Assembly (NCBI GenBank): GCA_028284445.1
Contig: JANQRS010000023.1
Location: 101,331-165,330 of the forward strand
Length of the DNA stretch: 64,000 bases
DNA from: Calditrichia bacterium
GTDB taxonomy: Bacteria > Calditrichota > Calditrichia > RBG-13-44-9 > J075
Reading direction: 5' to 3'
Numbering within the stretch: position 1 is the stretch's first letter; each line of letters starts with the position of its first letter. The translations under genes were made by a program, and so were the position numbers. Of this stretch, positions 19,505-30,890 are shown piece by piece. Under the pieces are notes generated by a model. That model was given only the letters and a program-made list of their open reading frames with translations, made no database searches and was not told the DNA's origin.

Positions 19505-22500
19505 TTATTCAATATCAGACTCAACAACTTCGTCGGCATCCTGCACAACTGGTTCTTCGTCTTCTACTTCAGCCTTCACTTCGACCTGCAAGGACTTGAA
19601 CTTGTTCAAGCCAGTACCGGCCGGTATCAGGTTACCGACGATAACATTCTCTTTTAGCCCGTAGAGAAAATCCGTTTTCCCGGCAACCGCAGCATCGGTG
19701 AGCACTCTCGTCGTTTCCTGGAAGGAAGCGGCGGAGATAAAACTATCGGTAGTCAGCGCGGCCTGAGTAATACCCAGGAGAATCGGCTCGGAAGTAGCTG
19801 CATCTGCAGGACGTGCTTCAGCAACAGCTTTCTCCGCTTTTTCAAGCTGCCGATTGGTGTATTCAAACTTCACGCGGTCTACCGCCTGACGCTCCTTGAA
19901 ACGGGAATCGCCAGGTTCAGTGATAATCACTTTGTTGCGGACTTTTTCGTTTTCTTCTTTAAAGATGAACTTGTTCACAGTGTCACCTTCCAGGAAGCGA
20001 GTGTCACCCGGATCGATAACTCGAACGCGCTGCATCATCTGACGCACAATAATTTCAATGTGCTTGTCGTTGATGCCCACACCCTGGAGACGATACACTT
20101 CCTGAATCTCATTCACCAGATATTCCTGAACCTTATTCGGTCCAAGAATCTTGAGAATATCCTGCGGTGAAATAGCACCGTCTGTCAACATCTCGCCGGC
20201 GCGAACATAATCGCCATTGTGAACAAGAACGTGCTTACTATATGGTACTTTATATGCTTTCTTTTCGAGCGTGCCTTCGACGGTGATTTCGCGAATACCA
20301 CGCTTAATGGGACCGAACTTAACCACACCGTCGATTTCGCTAACGGCCGCTTGCTCTTTCGGCTTGCGTGCTTCAAAAAGCTCAGCCACACGCGGCAGAC
20401 CACCGGTAATGTCACGGGTCTTGCCAATTTCACGCGGAATCTTAGCCAGGATACGTCCGGCATCCGCTTTCGTGCCATCCGGCACAAGAATATGCGCCTT
20501 GACCGGCAGGATATAATTGGCCAATTCGTTATCATCTGCGTCGACAACGGCAATATGAGGACTGAGGTTTTTGTTACGCGATTCGATAACCACACGCTGC
20601 TTCTGCAGGGTTTGCTCATCGAGTTCTTCATGCGTCGTAACATTGTCCACCAAATCCACATACTTGACTGTACCGGCTTTTTCGGTAAGAATAACAGATG
20701 AGTAGGGATCCCATTCGAAAAGCAGGCTGCCCCGCTCAACTTTCTCACCGTCTTTCACCAGCAGGGTGGCACCATAAGGCACGGTAAAGTTTGCCAGTGA
20801 ACGCTCACCATCCATAATATGAATCTTGCCATTACGGCCGATACAAATGGTGCTCTTCACTTTCTTGCCGTCATCGTCAAGGCCTTTCGCTTCCAAGGTC
20901 CGAAGCTCATCGAACTTGATTTGACCCGGAAAACGGGCAATCACTTCAGACTGGGCAGCGATACGACCGGCGGTTCCACCGATGTGGAAGGTACGCAAGG
21001 TCAGCTGGGTGCCCGGCTCACCAATACTTTGAGCAGACATGACACCAACGGCCTCGCCACTATCAGCCATGCGGCCGGTAGCAAGGTTGCGTCCATAACA
21101 GAGAGAACAAACACCGCGAACCGTCTCGCAGGTTAACACCGAACGAATCCGAATGGTTTCGACGGCTGCCTTATCAATGTTTTCAGCAATTTCTTCATCG
21201 ATCAATCCACCAGCCGGGACCAAGAGGTCACCACTCAGAGGATCATAGACATCGTCCACCGTTACACGTCCAAGGACGCGATCGGACAGTGGTTCGATAA
21301 TTTTCTCCCCTTCCTTAATCGGGGACGTATCAATACCGAGGATGGTACCACAATCATACTCATTGATCATTACATCCTGGGCAACATCCACCAAACGACG
21401 GGTAAGGTAACCAGCATCCGCAGTTTTCAAGGCGGTATCAGCCAAACCTTTACGGGCGCCGTGAGTAGAGATAAAATATTCCTGTACTGACAGACCTTCG
21501 AAGAAGTTTGCCGTAATCGGGTTTTCAATAATTTCACCGGTTTGACCTGTCAGGCTCTTCTGCGGCTTCGCCATCAAACCACGCATACCAGCGAGCTGAC
21601 GAATCTGCTCGCGGCTACCACGCGCACCTGAATGGGACATCATATATAATGAGTTGAAGCCACTCTTGTGCTGCTCAAGCAGTCCGAAGAGCTTCGAGGA
21701 TACCTGATCGGTTACACGCGTCCAGATATCGATAACCTTGTTATAACGCTCGCCGTCGGTTATAAAACCCATGCGATATTGCTCTTCCAGAAGCTGAACT
21801 TCTTCGTAGGCTTTATCGATATGCTCAGGCTTATCATCCGGGATAACGATATCATCAAGTCCGATACTGGCGCCGGCCAGAGTTGCAAAGCGGAAACCAA
21901 GCTCTTTCAGGTTATCCAGGAACTCTACCGTGCGCAGGTTTCCGATGGTCAGGAAAATCCGGTTGATGAGATTTTCAATGGCCTTCTTGGTCAGCAGCTC
22001 GTTTACAAAACCGACCTCATCCGGAACGATTTCGTTAAAGAGCACGCGCCCCACTGCTGTTTCAATCAACTCGCCCTTGTAGCGAACCTTGATCTTGGCA
22101 TGCAGGTGAACCTTGCCATCGTTATATGCAATAATGACTTCACGTGGAGAAGAGAAGATTTTTCCTTCGCCGTGAACATCGTCTCGCTCTTTCGTAATGA
22201 AATATGTTCCCAATACCATATCCTGAGAAGGAATTGCAAGGGGACGGCCGCTGGCCGGGGACAATACATTGTGTGAAGCAAGCATCAGCATGCGCGCTTC
22301 AAATTGCGCTTCGAAACTCAGTGGAACGTGAACCGCCATCTGGTCACCGTCAAAGTCTGCATTAAACGCAGAACATACCAGCGGATGGATTTCCAGCGCC
22401 TTGCCTTCGATTAAGACCGGCTGGAACGCCTGAATACCGAGACGGTGCAAAGTCGGTGCGCGGTTGAGCATCACCGGATGTTCGTTGACAATGTCTTCCA

Positions 22501-23761
22501 GAATTTCGAATACGACTGCATCACGCTTGTCTACAAAGCGCTTTGCGCTCTTCACAGTCTTCACAATTTTACGGTCCTGCAACTTACGAATAATAAAGGG
22601 CTTAAAGAGCTCTACAGCCATCTCTTTCGGCAGACCGCACTCATACAGTTTCAACTTAGGACCAACAACAACAACTGAACGTCCGGAGTAATCAACACGC
22701 TTTCCAAGCAGGTTCAAACGAAAACGTCCCTGCTTACCACGCAACATATCAGACAGCGATTTGAGCGGGCGATTTCCGTCGCTACGAACTGCTGTTGTGC
22801 GTTTGGTGTTATCAAAGAGAGCATCGACTGCTTCCTGCAGCATGCGCTTTTCATTCCGCAGAATCACTTCCGGCGCTTTAATGTCCATCAGCTTCTTCAG
22901 GCGGTTGTTGCGAATAATCACCCGGCGATAAAGATCGTTCAAATCACTGGTCGCGAAGCGGCCACCTTCAAGCGGCACCAAAGGACGCAGCTCCGGTGGA
23001 ATTACCGGAATAACATCCAGAATCATCCACTCAGGCTTGTTCTTGTATTCACCGTTTTCCTGATTACGAAAAGCTTCAACAACCTTCAGGCGCTTCAATG
23101 CATCGGCTTTCTTCTGCTGGGAACGCTCAGTCTTGAGGGTTTCCCGCAACTGCTGCGACAGTTCTTCAATTTGAATACGCTTCAGCATTTCACGGATTGC
23201 TTCACCACCCATGCGAGCGACGAACTTATCCGGGTGATCATCCGGCAATTCATGCTCTTCAGAGGTCATGCTATCCATGATGGTCATGTATTCATCATCC
23301 AGCAGGCGATCACCGACTTTCTTACCGGTATTACCAGGCTGAATAACGACGTATGCTTCATAATAGATGATCTTTTCCAGGTCTTTCGGCGAAATATTCA
23401 GCAGATACCCGATTTTGGTCGGGGTTGACCGGAAATACCAAATATGAACAATCGGCACCGCAAGGCTGATATGGCCCATTCGCTCGCGCCGCACACTCTT
23501 GGTTGTGACCTCAACTCCGCAACGGTCACAAATAATACCTTTATAACGAATTCGCTTATATTTACCGCAATGACATTCCCAATCTTTGACGGGGCCAAAG
23601 ATTTTCTCGCAAAACAGTCCATCACGTTCTGGTTTAAAGGATCTATAATTTATGGTTTCAGGCTTGGTTACCTCACCATAGCTCATTTCGAGAATGGTGT
23701 TAGGAGATGCTAAGCCTACCGAAATTTTTGAAATTTGGCCTTTGTTGGGATATGAATCCAA
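19505..23761 (-). CDS. rpoC: DNA-directed RNA polymerase subunit beta' (TTG start)
   Basis: A 1418-residue catalytic subunit. The N-terminal zinc site shows [20 protein letters not shown], the active site [12 protein letters not shown] binds Mg2+, and the second zinc site is in [15 protein letters not shown]. The trigger-loop/bridge-helix region ([20 protein letters not shown]) and the [13 protein letters not shown] block are intact. The start is TTG with AAAGGAG seven bases upstream. The C-terminus is acidic. It lies 86 bases after rpoB, with a hairpin in the gap. Confidence 0.98.
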   Translation of the reverse strand: MDSYPNKGQISKISVGLASPNTILEMSYGEVTKPETINYRSFKPERDGLFCEKIFGPVKDWECHCGKYKRIRYKGIICDRCGVEVTTKSVRRERMGHISLAVPIVHIWYFRSTPTKIGYLLNISPKDLEKIIYYEAYVVIQPGNTGKKVGDRLLDDEYMTIMDSMTSEEHELPDDHPDKFVARMGGEAIREMLKRIQIEELSQQLRETLKTERSQQKKADALKRLKVVEAFRNQENGEYKNKPEWMILDVIPVIPPELRPLVPLEGGRFATSDLNDLYRRVIIRNNRLKKLMDIKAPEVILRNEKRMLQEAVDALFDNTKRTTAVRSDGNRPLKSLSDMLRGKQGRFRLNLLGKRVDYSGRSVVVVGPKLKLYECGLPKEMAVELFKPFIIRKLQDRKIVKTVKSAKRFVDKRDAVVFEILEDIVNEHPVMLNRAPTLHRLGIQAFQPVLIEGKALEIHPLVCSAFNADFDGDQMAVHVPLSFEAQFEARMLMLASHNVLSPASGRPLAIPSQDMVLGTYFITKERDDVHGEGKIFSSPREVIIAYNDGKVHLHAKIKVRYKGELIETAVGRVLFNEIVPDEVGFVNELLTKKAIENLINRIFLTIGNLRTVEFLDNLKELGFRFATLAGASIGLDDIVIPDDKPEHIDKAYEEVQLLEEQYRMGFITDGERYNKVIDIWTRVTDQVSSKLFGLLEQHKSGFNSLYMMSHSGARGSREQIRQLAGMRGLMAKPQKSLTGQTGEIIENPITANFFEGLSVQEYFISTHGARKGLADTALKTADAGYLTRRLVDVAQDVMINEYDCGTILGIDTSPIKEGEKIIEPLSDRVLGRVTVDDVYDPLSGDLLVPAGGLIDEEIAENIDKAAVETIRIRSVLTCETVRGVCSLCYGRNLATGRMADSGEAVGVMSAQSIGEPGTQLTLRTFHIGGTAGRIAAQSEVIARFPGQIKFDELRTLEAKGLDDDGKKVKSTICIGRNGKIHIMDGERSLANFTVPYGATLLVKDGEKVERGSLLFEWDPYSSVILTEKAGTVKYVDLVDNVTTHEELDEQTLQKQRVVIESRNKNLSPHIAVVDADDNELANYILPVKAHILVPDGTKADAGRILAKIPREIGKTRDITGGLPRVAELFEARKPKEQAAVSEIDGVVKFGPIKRGIREITVEGTLEKKAYKVPYSKHVLVHNGDYVRAGEMLTDGAISPQDILKILGPNKVQEYLVNEIQEVYRLQGVGINDKHIEIIVRQMMQRVRVIDPGDTRFLEGDTVNKFIFKEENEKVRNKVIITEPGDSRFKERQAVDRVKFEYTNRQLEKAEKAVAEARPADAATSEPILLGITQAALTTDSFISAASFQETTRVLTDAAVAGKTDFLYGLKENVIVGNLIPAGTGLNKFKSLQVEVKAEVEDEEPVVQDADEVVESDIE

Positions 23762-23813
23762 ATTTGCACTCCTTTAACAGTGAATTCTTGTTTCATACAA
23801 AATCAACAAGAGT

Positions 23814-23838
23814 GAAGCCCCCGTTGTTCGGGGACTTC
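23814..23838 (-). other. Hairpin in the rpoB-rpoC gap
   Basis: A 10-bp stem (one G-U pair on the minus-strand RNA) with a 5-base loop begins nine bases after the rpoB stop. A mildly T-rich stretch follows. It could be an RNA processing or partial termination site. Confidence 0.4.
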
Positions 23839-23847
23839 AAAAAGGTT

Positions 23848-26800
23848 CTACCCGACCTTTATATCCAGGCCGAGTCCCTGTAGTTCCTTCACTAGCACGT
23901 TGAAGGATTCCGGACGTCCGGGTTCAGGTAAATTATCACCTTTCACGATTGACTCATAGACCTTGGTTCGGCCATGAACATCATCGCTCTTATAGGTGAG
24001 AATTTCCTGCAAGGTATGCGCCGCGCCGTATGCTTCCAGCGCCCACACTTCCATTTCTCCGAAACGCTGACCACCGAATTGCGCCTTACCACCCAGCGGC
24101 TGCTGCGTAATAAGTGAATAGGGGCCAATAGACCGGGCGTGAATTTTATCATCGACCATGTGCGACAGCTTCATCATATAAATGTAGCCAACTGTCACTT
24201 CCTGATCGAATTGCTTACCGGTCTGTCCATCGAAAAGGGTCATTTTACCCGTCAGCGGGATATTCGCTTCACGAAGTTCGTCGAGAACCTCATCATAATC
24301 GGCACCGTCGAACACCGGGGTAGCATAATATTTATCGAGAATCCGGCCGGCCCATCCGAGGGTCGTTTCAAAAATCTGACCGAGGTTCATACGTGATGGC
24401 ACACCCAGCGGATTCAGAACGATATCTACAGAACTACCATCCGGCAAGAAGGGCATATCCTCAACCGGAACCACCTTGGCGATTACCCCTTTGTTACCGT
24501 GGCGACCAGCCATTTTGTCACCCACCTTCAGCTTACGCTTCTGGGCAACATAGACCTTGGCCAACTGAACAATACCAGGCGGTAATTCATCACCAATGGT
24601 TATTTTATGCTTTTCGGTCCGCAAGTCATCTTCGATTTCTTTCTGAAGCATTTCGAAATCGCGGAACAGATGGCGAACACGATCATTGCTTGCTTTTTTC
24701 TCAAACCATTCTGTCGACCAGTCAACCAGCTCCAATTCGACCTTATCAAAAGTCTTGGCAGTGATTTTAGCACCGGCCTTAACCAATGTTTTACCGGAAC
24801 GAGTTTCAATCGCAGCAACGGTTTTCAGATCCGCAAAGTTCTCAGCAAGATGATTGCGCAAGCGCTCAGCAACTGCCTGGCGGTCTTCCAGGGCCTGCTG
24901 CTCCAGCATTTCCAGCTTTTTCTTGTCTTCTTTCTTTGTCTTCGGATCTTTTTTCTTACGGGAGAAGAGCTTGGTATCAATAACAACCCCGCTGGCACCC
25001 GCCGGCATCTTCAGAGAGGCATCCTTAACATCCCCTGCCTTGCTACCAAAAATTGCCTTCAGCAGCTTTTCTTCCGGTGTCGGTTCGGTTTCCCCCTTGG
25101 GCGTTACCTTACCAACCAGGATGTCACCGGATTTCACCTCAGCACCCGTACGAATGATACCGTTTTCGTCGAGGTTCTTGGTCGCTTCTTCACTCACATT
25201 GGGAATTTCACGGGTGAGTTCTTCTTCACCGCGCTTGGTATCCCGAACCTGTATTTCATGTTCTTCAATATGAATCGAAGTATAATAATCGTCACGTACC
25301 AGGCGTTCGGAAATCAGGATTGCATCCTCGAAGTTATACCCGTTCCAGGGCATAAAGGCAACAAGGACATTCCGTCCAAGGGCAAGATGTCCACGGTCAG
25401 TCGATGGGCCATCTGCCAGAACCTGTCCTTTAACCACCTTTTGTCCAACTTCAACAACAGGACGCTGGTTAACGCAGGTATTTTGATTGGTACGAACGAA
25501 TTTCATCAGGTCATATTCGATCACCCGGGCTTCACCGGTCAACACCTGACGCGGGTGGGGGGTGCTACCTTCCTTGATTTCCAGGGAAATGCAATTGGAA
25601 TCAACCTGAGTAATCACACCATCTTCATCAGCGATAATCATAGCACCGGAGTCATGGGCAATCTTCTCTTCCATCCCGGTACCAACTATCGGCGTTTCCG
25701 GACGAATCAGCGGCACGGCCTGACGTTGCATGTTCGAGCCCATCAGGGCGCGGTTCGCATCATCGTGCTCAACAAAAGGAATAATTGATGCTGATGCAGA
25801 CAGAATCTGGTTCGAGGCGACATCGATATACTGCACTTCTTCCGGACGAACCAGAAGGAAGTCGCCACGCTTACGCACCTTCACCAATTCATTCACAAAC
25901 TTGCCGGTACCTTCTTCAAGCGGCGCGTTGAACTGGGCAATGACCGCACGCTCTTCATCGTCAGCGGAGAGGTATTCAATCTTGTTGGTAACAAGACCTT
26001 TTTCCACTTTACGATACGGCGTTTCGATAAAGCCGAAATCGTTGACCATCGCCAATACGCTCAAGGAAGAGATCAGACCAATGTTCGGTCCTTCCGGCGT
26101 TTCGATCGGGCAAAGGCGTCCGTAGTGTGTATAATGGATATCACGCACTTCGAAACCGGCGCGTTCACGCGTCAAACCACCAGGTCCCAGGGCACTCATT
26201 CTACGCTTGTGGGTCAATTCCGACAATGGATTGGTTTGATCCATAAACTGTGAGAGCTGCGAGGTACCAAAGAAAGTATTGATAACAGATGTTACCGCAC
26301 GGGCATTTACCAGCTCCTGAGGCGTAATCTGCTCGGCATCACCAAGGTTCATGCGTTCCTTGATTGTCCGGGCCATACGGGTCAGACCAAGGTTAAACTG
26401 GGCTGCCAGCTGCTCGCCAACGGTTTTCACGCGGCGATTGCCAAGGTGATCAATATCATCTGTACTGCGCTGACCATCACGAAGATCGATCAGATAGCGA
26501 ACGATTTCCACAAAGTCAGACTGTGTCAGCACTGTGGTCTCGTAATCAACTTCCAGGCCAAGTTTCTTATTCAAACGATAACGACCAACATCACCAAGCT
26601 CATAGCGCTTGGGATTGAAGAACATTTTTTTCAACAAGTCGCGGGCCGTATCGAGATCCGGCGGCTCACCGGAGCGCAGCAATTCGTAGATCAAGCGCAA
26701 CGCCTGCTCTTCATTCTTCGCAGGATCCTTGCCGAGCGTATTCAAGATCAAGTTCGGCATGGAAGGATCGTTGCTGACGTTGACCGTTAAATTCGTCACC

Positions 26801-27627
26801 TTGGCCGCCTTCAGGGCTTCAATCGATTCTTCTTCCAGAATCATACCAGTTTCAGCCAGCACTTCACCGGTTTTCGGGTGCACAACTTCACCAACTACCC
26901 GACGCCCCACCAGGGTAAGGGTATCGGCCTTCTTTAGTTTGATTTCTTCCGTCAAGCCAAAAAGACCAAGCAGTTCGTTGTCGCTGGTAAATCCCAGCGC
27001 CCGAAGGAAAGAGGTCACATAAAATTTCTTCTTACGATCGATATAAACGTGCAAACAATCGTTTACATCGGTCATAAACTCCACCCAGCTACCGCGGAAA
27101 GGAATGATCCGTGCAGAAAAAATCCGCGTGCCGTTGGGGTGAATACTCTCATCAAAGAACACACCCGGTGCCCGGTGAAGCTGGTTCACAATAACGCGTT
27201 CAGCACCATTAATAATAAAGGTGCCGCGATCGGTCATATAAGGCATATTGCCAAGATAGACATCTTGCTCGATCGTATCGGTATAATCGTCCGTATCGCC
27301 GGACGGATCCTTGATCGACAAGCGTAACTTGGCTTTCAGCGGCGCGGCATACGTCAACCCGCGCTCACGACATTCTTTGACGCTATATTTAGGTTTGTCC
27401 AGATAGTATTCAACAAAATCAAGAATAAAGTTTTCCCGGCTATCAACAATCGGGAAAATACTCTGAAAAACTGCCTGGAGGCCTTTTTCCTGACGCTCCT
27501 GAGGCAGCTTACCCTCTTGCAAAAACTCCTTAAACGACCGCACCTGCACATCGAGCAGGTCGGGGTACTGGGCGATCGATGAAATTTTCGAGAAGGAATG
27601 GCGCTCTAGTAAGCTTCCGTTTTTCAA
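23848..27627 (-). CDS. rpoB: DNA-directed RNA polymerase subunit beta (TTG start)
   Basis: A 1259-residue catalytic subunit. The rifampicin region (TSQLSQFMDQTNPLSELTHK, then RRMSALGPGGL) carries the wild-type Asp, His and Ser. Other signatures are GPNIGLISSL, GYNFEDAI, KVTPKGETEPTPEEKLL, GDKMAGRHGNKG and GGKAQFGGQRFGEMEVWALE. A Lys-rich coiled insert (SRKKKDPKTKKEDKKK) sits after residue 900. The start is TTG with GAGGTG five bases upstream; no in-frame ATG is nearby. Confidence 0.98.
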   Translation of the reverse strand: MKNGSLLERHSFSKISSIAQYPDLLDVQVRSFKEFLQEGKLPQERQEKGLQAVFQSIFPIVDSRENFILDFVEYYLDKPKYSVKECRERGLTYAAPLKAKLRLSIKDPSGDTDDYTDTIEQDVYLGNMPYMTDRGTFIINGAERVIVNQLHRAPGVFFDESIHPNGTRIFSARIIPFRGSWVEFMTDVNDCLHVYIDRKKKFYVTSFLRALGFTSDNELLGLFGLTEEIKLKKADTLTLVGRRVVGEVVHPKTGEVLAETGMILEEESIEALKAAKVTNLTVNVSNDPSMPNLILNTLGKDPAKNEEQALRLIYELLRSGEPPDLDTARDLLKKMFFNPKRYELGDVGRYRLNKKLGLEVDYETTVLTQSDFVEIVRYLIDLRDGQRSTDDIDHLGNRRVKTVGEQLAAQFNLGLTRMARTIKERMNLGDAEQITPQELVNARAVTSVINTFFGTSQLSQFMDQTNPLSELTHKRRMSALGPGGLTRERAGFEVRDIHYTHYGRLCPIETPEGPNIGLISSLSVLAMVNDFGFIETPYRKVEKGLVTNKIEYLSADDEERAVIAQFNAPLEEGTGKFVNELVKVRKRGDFLLVRPEEVQYIDVASNQILSASASIIPFVEHDDANRALMGSNMQRQAVPLIRPETPIVGTGMEEKIAHDSGAMIIADEDGVITQVDSNCISLEIKEGSTPHPRQVLTGEARVIEYDLMKFVRTNQNTCVNQRPVVEVGQKVVKGQVLADGPSTDRGHLALGRNVLVAFMPWNGYNFEDAILISERLVRDDYYTSIHIEEHEIQVRDTKRGEEELTREIPNVSEEATKNLDENGIIRTGAEVKSGDILVGKVTPKGETEPTPEEKLLKAIFGSKAGDVKDASLKMPAGASGVVIDTKLFSRKKKDPKTKKEDKKKLEMLEQQALEDRQAVAERLRNHLAENFADLKTVAAIETRSGKTLVKAGAKITAKTFDKVELELVDWSTEWFEKKASNDRVRHLFRDFEMLQKEIEDDLRTEKHKITIGDELPPGIVQLAKVYVAQKRKLKVGDKMAGRHGNKGVIAKVVPVEDMPFLPDGSSVDIVLNPLGVPSRMNLGQIFETTLGWAGRILDKYYATPVFDGADYDEVLDELREANIPLTGKMTLFDGQTGKQFDQEVTVGYIYMMKLSHMVDDKIHARSIGPYSLITQQPLGGKAQFGGQRFGEMEVWALEAYGAAHTLQEILTYKSDDVHGRTKVYESIVKGDNLPEPGRPESFNVLVKELQGLGLDIKVG

Positions 27628-27652
27628 AAAAGCACCTCTTCATTTTTTACGA

Positions 27653-27688
27653 TCAAAAACAGATTTAAGCCGGTAAAGCTTTACCGGC
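27653..27688 (-). terminator. Attenuator-like hairpin between rplL and rpoB
   Basis: A perfect 20-bp palindrome (27669-27688) lies 26 bases after the rplL stop. On the minus strand it is followed by TTAAATCTGTTTTTG. Position and form match the known partial terminator of the E. coli rplL-rpoB gap, which lowers polymerase relative to ribosomal protein synthesis. Confidence 0.65.
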
Positions 27689-27714
27689 AGAATTACAACA
27701 AACCGAAATCAGAC

Positions 27715-28101
27715 TTAGCTAACTTCGGCTGTTGCGCCAACTTCTTCAAGCTGCTTCTTGAGATCTTCAGCTTCAGCCTGGGAGACGCCTTCTTTGATCG
27801 CTTTCGGTGCGCTTTCAACCAACTCCTTGGCTTCTTTCAAGCCGAGGCTGGTGATACCGCGAACTACCTTGATCACCTGAATCTTCTGCGAACCGATTTC
27901 TTTCAGAACTACGTCAAATTCAGTTTTTTCTTCAGCAGCACCTGCATCGCCACCAGCTCCGGCAGCCATTACCGGCATTGCCATCGGTGCAGCAGCAGTA
28001 ACACCGAATTTATCTTCAACCTCTTTAACCAATTCCGAGATCTCCAACATCGTGGCTTTCTCCAGATAACTCAATACATCTGCACGGGTAATTTCAGCCA
28101 T
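27715..28101 (-). CDS. rplL: Large ribosomal subunit protein bL12
   Basis: A 128-residue stalk protein that recruits translation GTPases. It has an N-terminal dimerisation helix pair, an Ala/Gly hinge ([17 protein letters not shown]) and the C-terminal domain [38 protein letters not shown] start with AGGA upstream. It follows rplJ by 44 bases. Confidence 0.98.
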   Translation of the reverse strand: MAEITRADVLSYLEKATMLEISELVKEVEDKFGVTAAAPMAMPVMAAGAGGDAGAAEEKTEFDVVLKEIGSQKIQVIKVVRGITSLGLKEAKELVESAPKAIKEGVSQAEAEDLKKQLEEVGATAEVS

Positions 28102-28145
28102 TTTTAAAGATCCTCCGTTATCATAACGTTTACATTAATGTGAAG

Positions 28146-28664
28146 TTATTTTTTAGTCTCTTCAAGCGATTTGAGTACGCCAACAAACTGCGACATTGCG
28201 CCGCTGAGCGTACCGGCAAGTTTCGTCATCGGCGAATTGATCATACCGACGAACTGTCCAAGCAATTCAGTTTTGCTTGGCAGCTTGGCCAGATCCGCTA
28301 CACGGTCAGAGCCAACCACTTCGCCTTCAAACAAGGCAGCTTTTACCGACAGCTTGCCTTCTAATTCTTTCTTAAACTTTTCCAGCACCTTGATTGGCTG
28401 GGTCGGATCGTCGTAGCTAATCGCGTAAGCGTTCACCCCGGTCAAATACTCCTCGAGTCCTTCAATACCGGCTTCTTTCATCGAACGCAGCGCCAGGGTA
28501 TTCTTAACAACCCGGTATTCGACATCCGCATCATAAAAACCTTTGCGGACCTCATTAATCAGGTTCACGTCGATCCCTGTAAAATCCGCCATAAAAATGC
28601 TTTTGGCATCGGCGAACTTCTTTGTCATTTCAGCTACAACTGCTTCTTTTTGCGGGGTAGGCAT
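28146..28664 (-). CDS. rplJ: Large ribosomal subunit protein uL10
   Basis: A 172-residue stalk base that binds 23S rRNA and several bL12 dimers. It shows IFMADFTGIDVNLINEVRKG, VVKNTLALRSM, KTELLGQFVGMINSP and a C-terminal helix for bL12 binding. Normal length and neighbours (rplA upstream, rplL downstream). Confidence 0.96.
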   Translation of the reverse strand: MPTPQKEAVVAEMTKKFADAKSIFMADFTGIDVNLINEVRKGFYDADVEYRVVKNTLALRSMKEAGIEGLEEYLTGVNAYAISYDDPTQPIKVLEKFKKELEGKLSVKAALFEGEVVGSDRVADLAKLPSKTELLGQFVGMINSPMTKLAGTLSGAMSQFVGVLKSLEETKK

Positions 28665-28694
28665 GACCCATCACCTCAATCTTTTTTTGACACT

Positions 28695-29390
28695 TTAATC
28701 TGCGAACTCGGATGAACTGGCAACGATTCGAATGCCAGGCCCCATAGTGTTTGACACCGATACACTTTTCAAATAGGTTCCCTTTGCAGCAGCCGGCTTT
28801 AAACGAATAATGGTCTGCATGAGGGTATTAATATTGTCTTTCAGCTTATCCGCTTCAAAAGAGGCTTTACCGACACCGGTGTGGATAATACCAGTCTTAT
28901 CGACACGAAAATCAATCTTACCAGCTTTAATCTCTTTTACGGTGTTTTCAATATCCATGGTAACCGTGCCACTCTTGGGATTGGGCATCAAACCACGAGG
29001 CCCGAGTGCACGACCGAGCTTGCCGAGGTCACGCATGGAGTCCGGGGTGGCTACCAATACATCAAAATCGAACCAGCCTTTTTGAATCTTCTCGATATAC
29101 TCTTCATACCCAACGTGATCAGCACCGGCAGCTTCCGCTTCGCTGGCTTTCTCACCCTTGGCGACAACCAGAACCCGCACTTCCTTACCCAAGCCATGCG
29201 GCAAGGAAACCGTGCCACGCACAACCTGATCAGCATGACGGGGATCGACCCCAAGACGAACCGACATTTCGACGGTTTCATCAAATTTCGCGGAGGCGGT
29301 TTTCTTGATCAAATCACAGGCTTCCGCAACGCTATATTCGCGCTGCTCTACCAGCTCTGCCTTCTCACGATATCTTTTGCTACGTTTCAT
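28695..29390 (-). CDS. rplA: Large ribosomal subunit protein uL1
   Basis: A 231-residue protein of the mobile L1 stalk. Signatures: [34 protein letters not shown] and [19 protein letters not shown]. An in-frame GTG at 29408 exists, but AGGAG lies seven bases before the ATG at 29390, which also fits the family. It follows rplK by 21 bases. Confidence 0.97.
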   Translation of the reverse strand: MKRSKRYREKAELVEQREYSVAEACDLIKKTASAKFDETVEMSVRLGVDPRHADQVVRGTVSLPHGLGKEVRVLVVAKGEKASEAEAAGADHVGYEEYIEKIQKGWFDFDVLVATPDSMRDLGKLGRALGPRGLMPNPKSGTVTMDIENTVKEIKAGKIDFRVDKTGIIHTGVGKASFEADKLKDNINTLMQTIIRLKPAAAKGTYLKSVSVSNTMGPGIRIVASSSEFAD

Positions 29391-29411
29391 CAAGGATCTC
29401 CTCAACACATA

Positions 29412-29837
29412 TTAATCTTCGACATCGATTCCCATACTACGGGCCGTTCCCGCGATGATATTCATCGCCGCTTCAACATCCATCGCATTCAGATCCGGCA
29501 TCTTCGCTTCCGCAATCTCTTTCAGCTGATCGCGGGTCACCTTGGCGACCTTGTTGCGATTCGGCTCCGAAGATCCCTTCGGAATGCCAAGCGTCTTGAG
29601 CAGCAGTGTCGAAGCCGGCGGCGTCTTGGTGATAAAACTAAACGACCGGTCTGCGTATACGGTAATGACCACAGGAATCACATACCCCATCTTGTCCTGG
29701 GTACGGGCATTGAAGGCCTTGCAAAATTCCATAATATTCACACCATGCTGACCGAGTGCCGGACCAACCGGAGGTGACGGATTTGCTTGCCCCGCCTGAA
29801 TTTGAAGTTTGATCATACCAGCTACTTTTTTAGCCAT
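29412..29837 (-). CDS. rplK: Large ribosomal subunit protein uL11
   Basis: A 141-residue protein of the GTPase-associated centre. It shows [34 protein letters not shown] and the C-terminal signature around [20 protein letters not shown]. Usual length. It lies 17 bases after nusG. Confidence 0.98.
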   Translation of the reverse strand: MAKKVAGMIKLQIQAGQANPSPPVGPALGQHGVNIMEFCKAFNARTQDKMGYVIPVVITVYADRSFSFITKTPPASTLLLKTLGIPKGSSEPNRNKVAKVTRDQLKEIAEAKMPDLNAMDVEAAMNIIAGTARSMGIDVED

Positions 29838-29854
29838 ATCTCAAATCCTGAACG

Positions 29855-30391
29855 TTATTGTTCCAAATGCACTTGCAAGAAGTCCAGCTCTACAGGGGTC
29901 GGACGACCAAAAATACTCACCGACACCTTCACTTTTTTCTTCTCTTCATTTATCTCTTCAACAACACCGGTAAAGTCGGCGAATGGTCCATCAACCACGC
30001 GGATCACATCTCCAACTCTGAACGGCACTTCCACCTTTTCAACTTCGGTTTCCTGCCGCTCAACTCTGCGCAAGATCGCTTCAACTTCTTCTTTGCGGAC
30101 AACTTCCGGGTTGTTTTTTGGCCCGATAAACCCCAGCACGCCAGGTGTTTCCTGAACCAGGTATGCGCTTTTGGTATTGTAATTCATCTCTATAAGGATG
30201 TATCCGGGAAAAAAGACCTTGTTTTTCAGCCTTTTTTTGCCATTACGCATCTCCAGGACCGGCTCGGAAGGCACGACAACACGAGCAATCGCCTTGTCTT
30301 CATCTTTGAACTGAATTTCGTTCTCCAGATGCGCCTTAACTTTGCTCTCCTGTCCGGAGTAAACCCTGAGTGTGTACCACTTCATTTCCAA
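29855..30391 (-). CDS. nusG: Transcription termination/antitermination factor NusG
   Basis: A 178-residue elongation factor that binds RNA polymerase. The NGN domain shows KWYTLRVYSGQESKV and GYILIEMNYNT; the C-terminal KOW domain shows FRVGDVIRVVDGPFADFTG. Two starts are possible: TTG at 30391 (GGGTGG six bases upstream) and ATG at 30385, which gives the usual MKWY beginning. It follows secE by 17 bases, the standard pairing. Confidence 0.97.
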   Translation of the reverse strand: MEMKWYTLRVYSGQESKVKAHLENEIQFKDEDKAIARVVVPSEPVLEMRNGKKRLKNKVFFPGYILIEMNYNTKSAYLVQETPGVLGFIGPKNNPEVVRKEEVEAILRRVERQETEVEKVEVPFRVGDVIRVVDGPFADFTGVVEEINEEKKKVKVSVSIFGRPTPVELDFLQVHLEQ

Positions 30392-30408
30392 AATAAGCCA
30401 CCCTTCGA

Positions 30409-30591
30409 TCAGTAGAGCAGATCAACTGCATGTCGCAGTACATAATCTGCCGCAAAAATAAACAATGTAAAGAGCGCCGAAATCACACACACCACCCACG
30501 ATGAGTTCATTAACTGCTCGTGCTCTGGCCAGGTCACCTTACGAAATTCAATCTTCACATTTTCAAGAAAATCTTTGAGCTTCTGAATCAT
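30409..30591 (-). CDS. secE: Protein translocase subunit SecE
   Basis: A 60-residue single-span form of SecE. It has an amphipathic helix (LKDFLENVKIEFRKVTWPEHE, with the conserved KVTWP) and one membrane segment (about residues 30-50, VVCVISALFTLFIFA). It lies 216 bases after tRNA-Trp and before nusG. Confidence 0.96.
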   Translation of the reverse strand: MIQKLKDFLENVKIEFRKVTWPEHEQLMNSSWVVCVISALFTLFIFAADYVLRHAVDLLY

Positions 30592-30758
30592 TTAAGCACT
30601 CTCTTAATCGTTAGACCCTCTCGCTTAACGCGGCATGTCCAGGTGGACTTCAGTGCATTAAAATAGGCGCTCCAAACGCCCTTGTTTTCCCTACACACTT
30701 ATTCCACTCTATTTACGGACACCCTGCCCCAGAATCATGCTAAAAACAGGGCTTCACC

Positions 30759-30797
30759 AGTGCAGATCGGCTCCGCCTGAGCGGAGCCGCGGTGCAC
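30759..30797 (-). other. Compound hairpin between tRNA-Trp and secE
   Basis: An 8-bp GC-rich stem (30769-30776 with 30781-30788, loop CTGA) is enclosed by a second inverted repeat AGTGCA...TGCACT with an internal loop. The 216-base gap before secE also contains a weaker CCCTG/CAGGG pairing and a T5 run. It may be a tRNA 3' processing or attenuation structure; no gene is seen. Confidence 0.4.
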
Positions 30798-30807
30798 TTA
30801 CTTTTTG

Positions 30808-30881
30808 CAGGCTCGGAGGGACTCGAACCCCCAACCCCCGGTTTTGGAGACCGGTGCACTAGCCAATTGTGCTACGAGCCT
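30808..30881 (-). tRNA. tRNA-Trp (CCA anticodon)
   Basis: A full cloverleaf: 7-bp acceptor AGGCTCG/CGAGCCT, D stem GCAC/GTGC, anticodon loop CTCCAAA with anticodon CCA, and T loop GTTCGAGTC. The 3' CCA is not encoded. It lies between rpmG and secE, as in many bacteria. Confidence 0.95.
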
Positions 30882-30890
30882 AACCGAAAA

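Noticed and set aside
24607..25788. 393-codon frame opposite rpoB
   Set aside because: Antisense to a complete, conserved rpoB; no ribosome site or family match.
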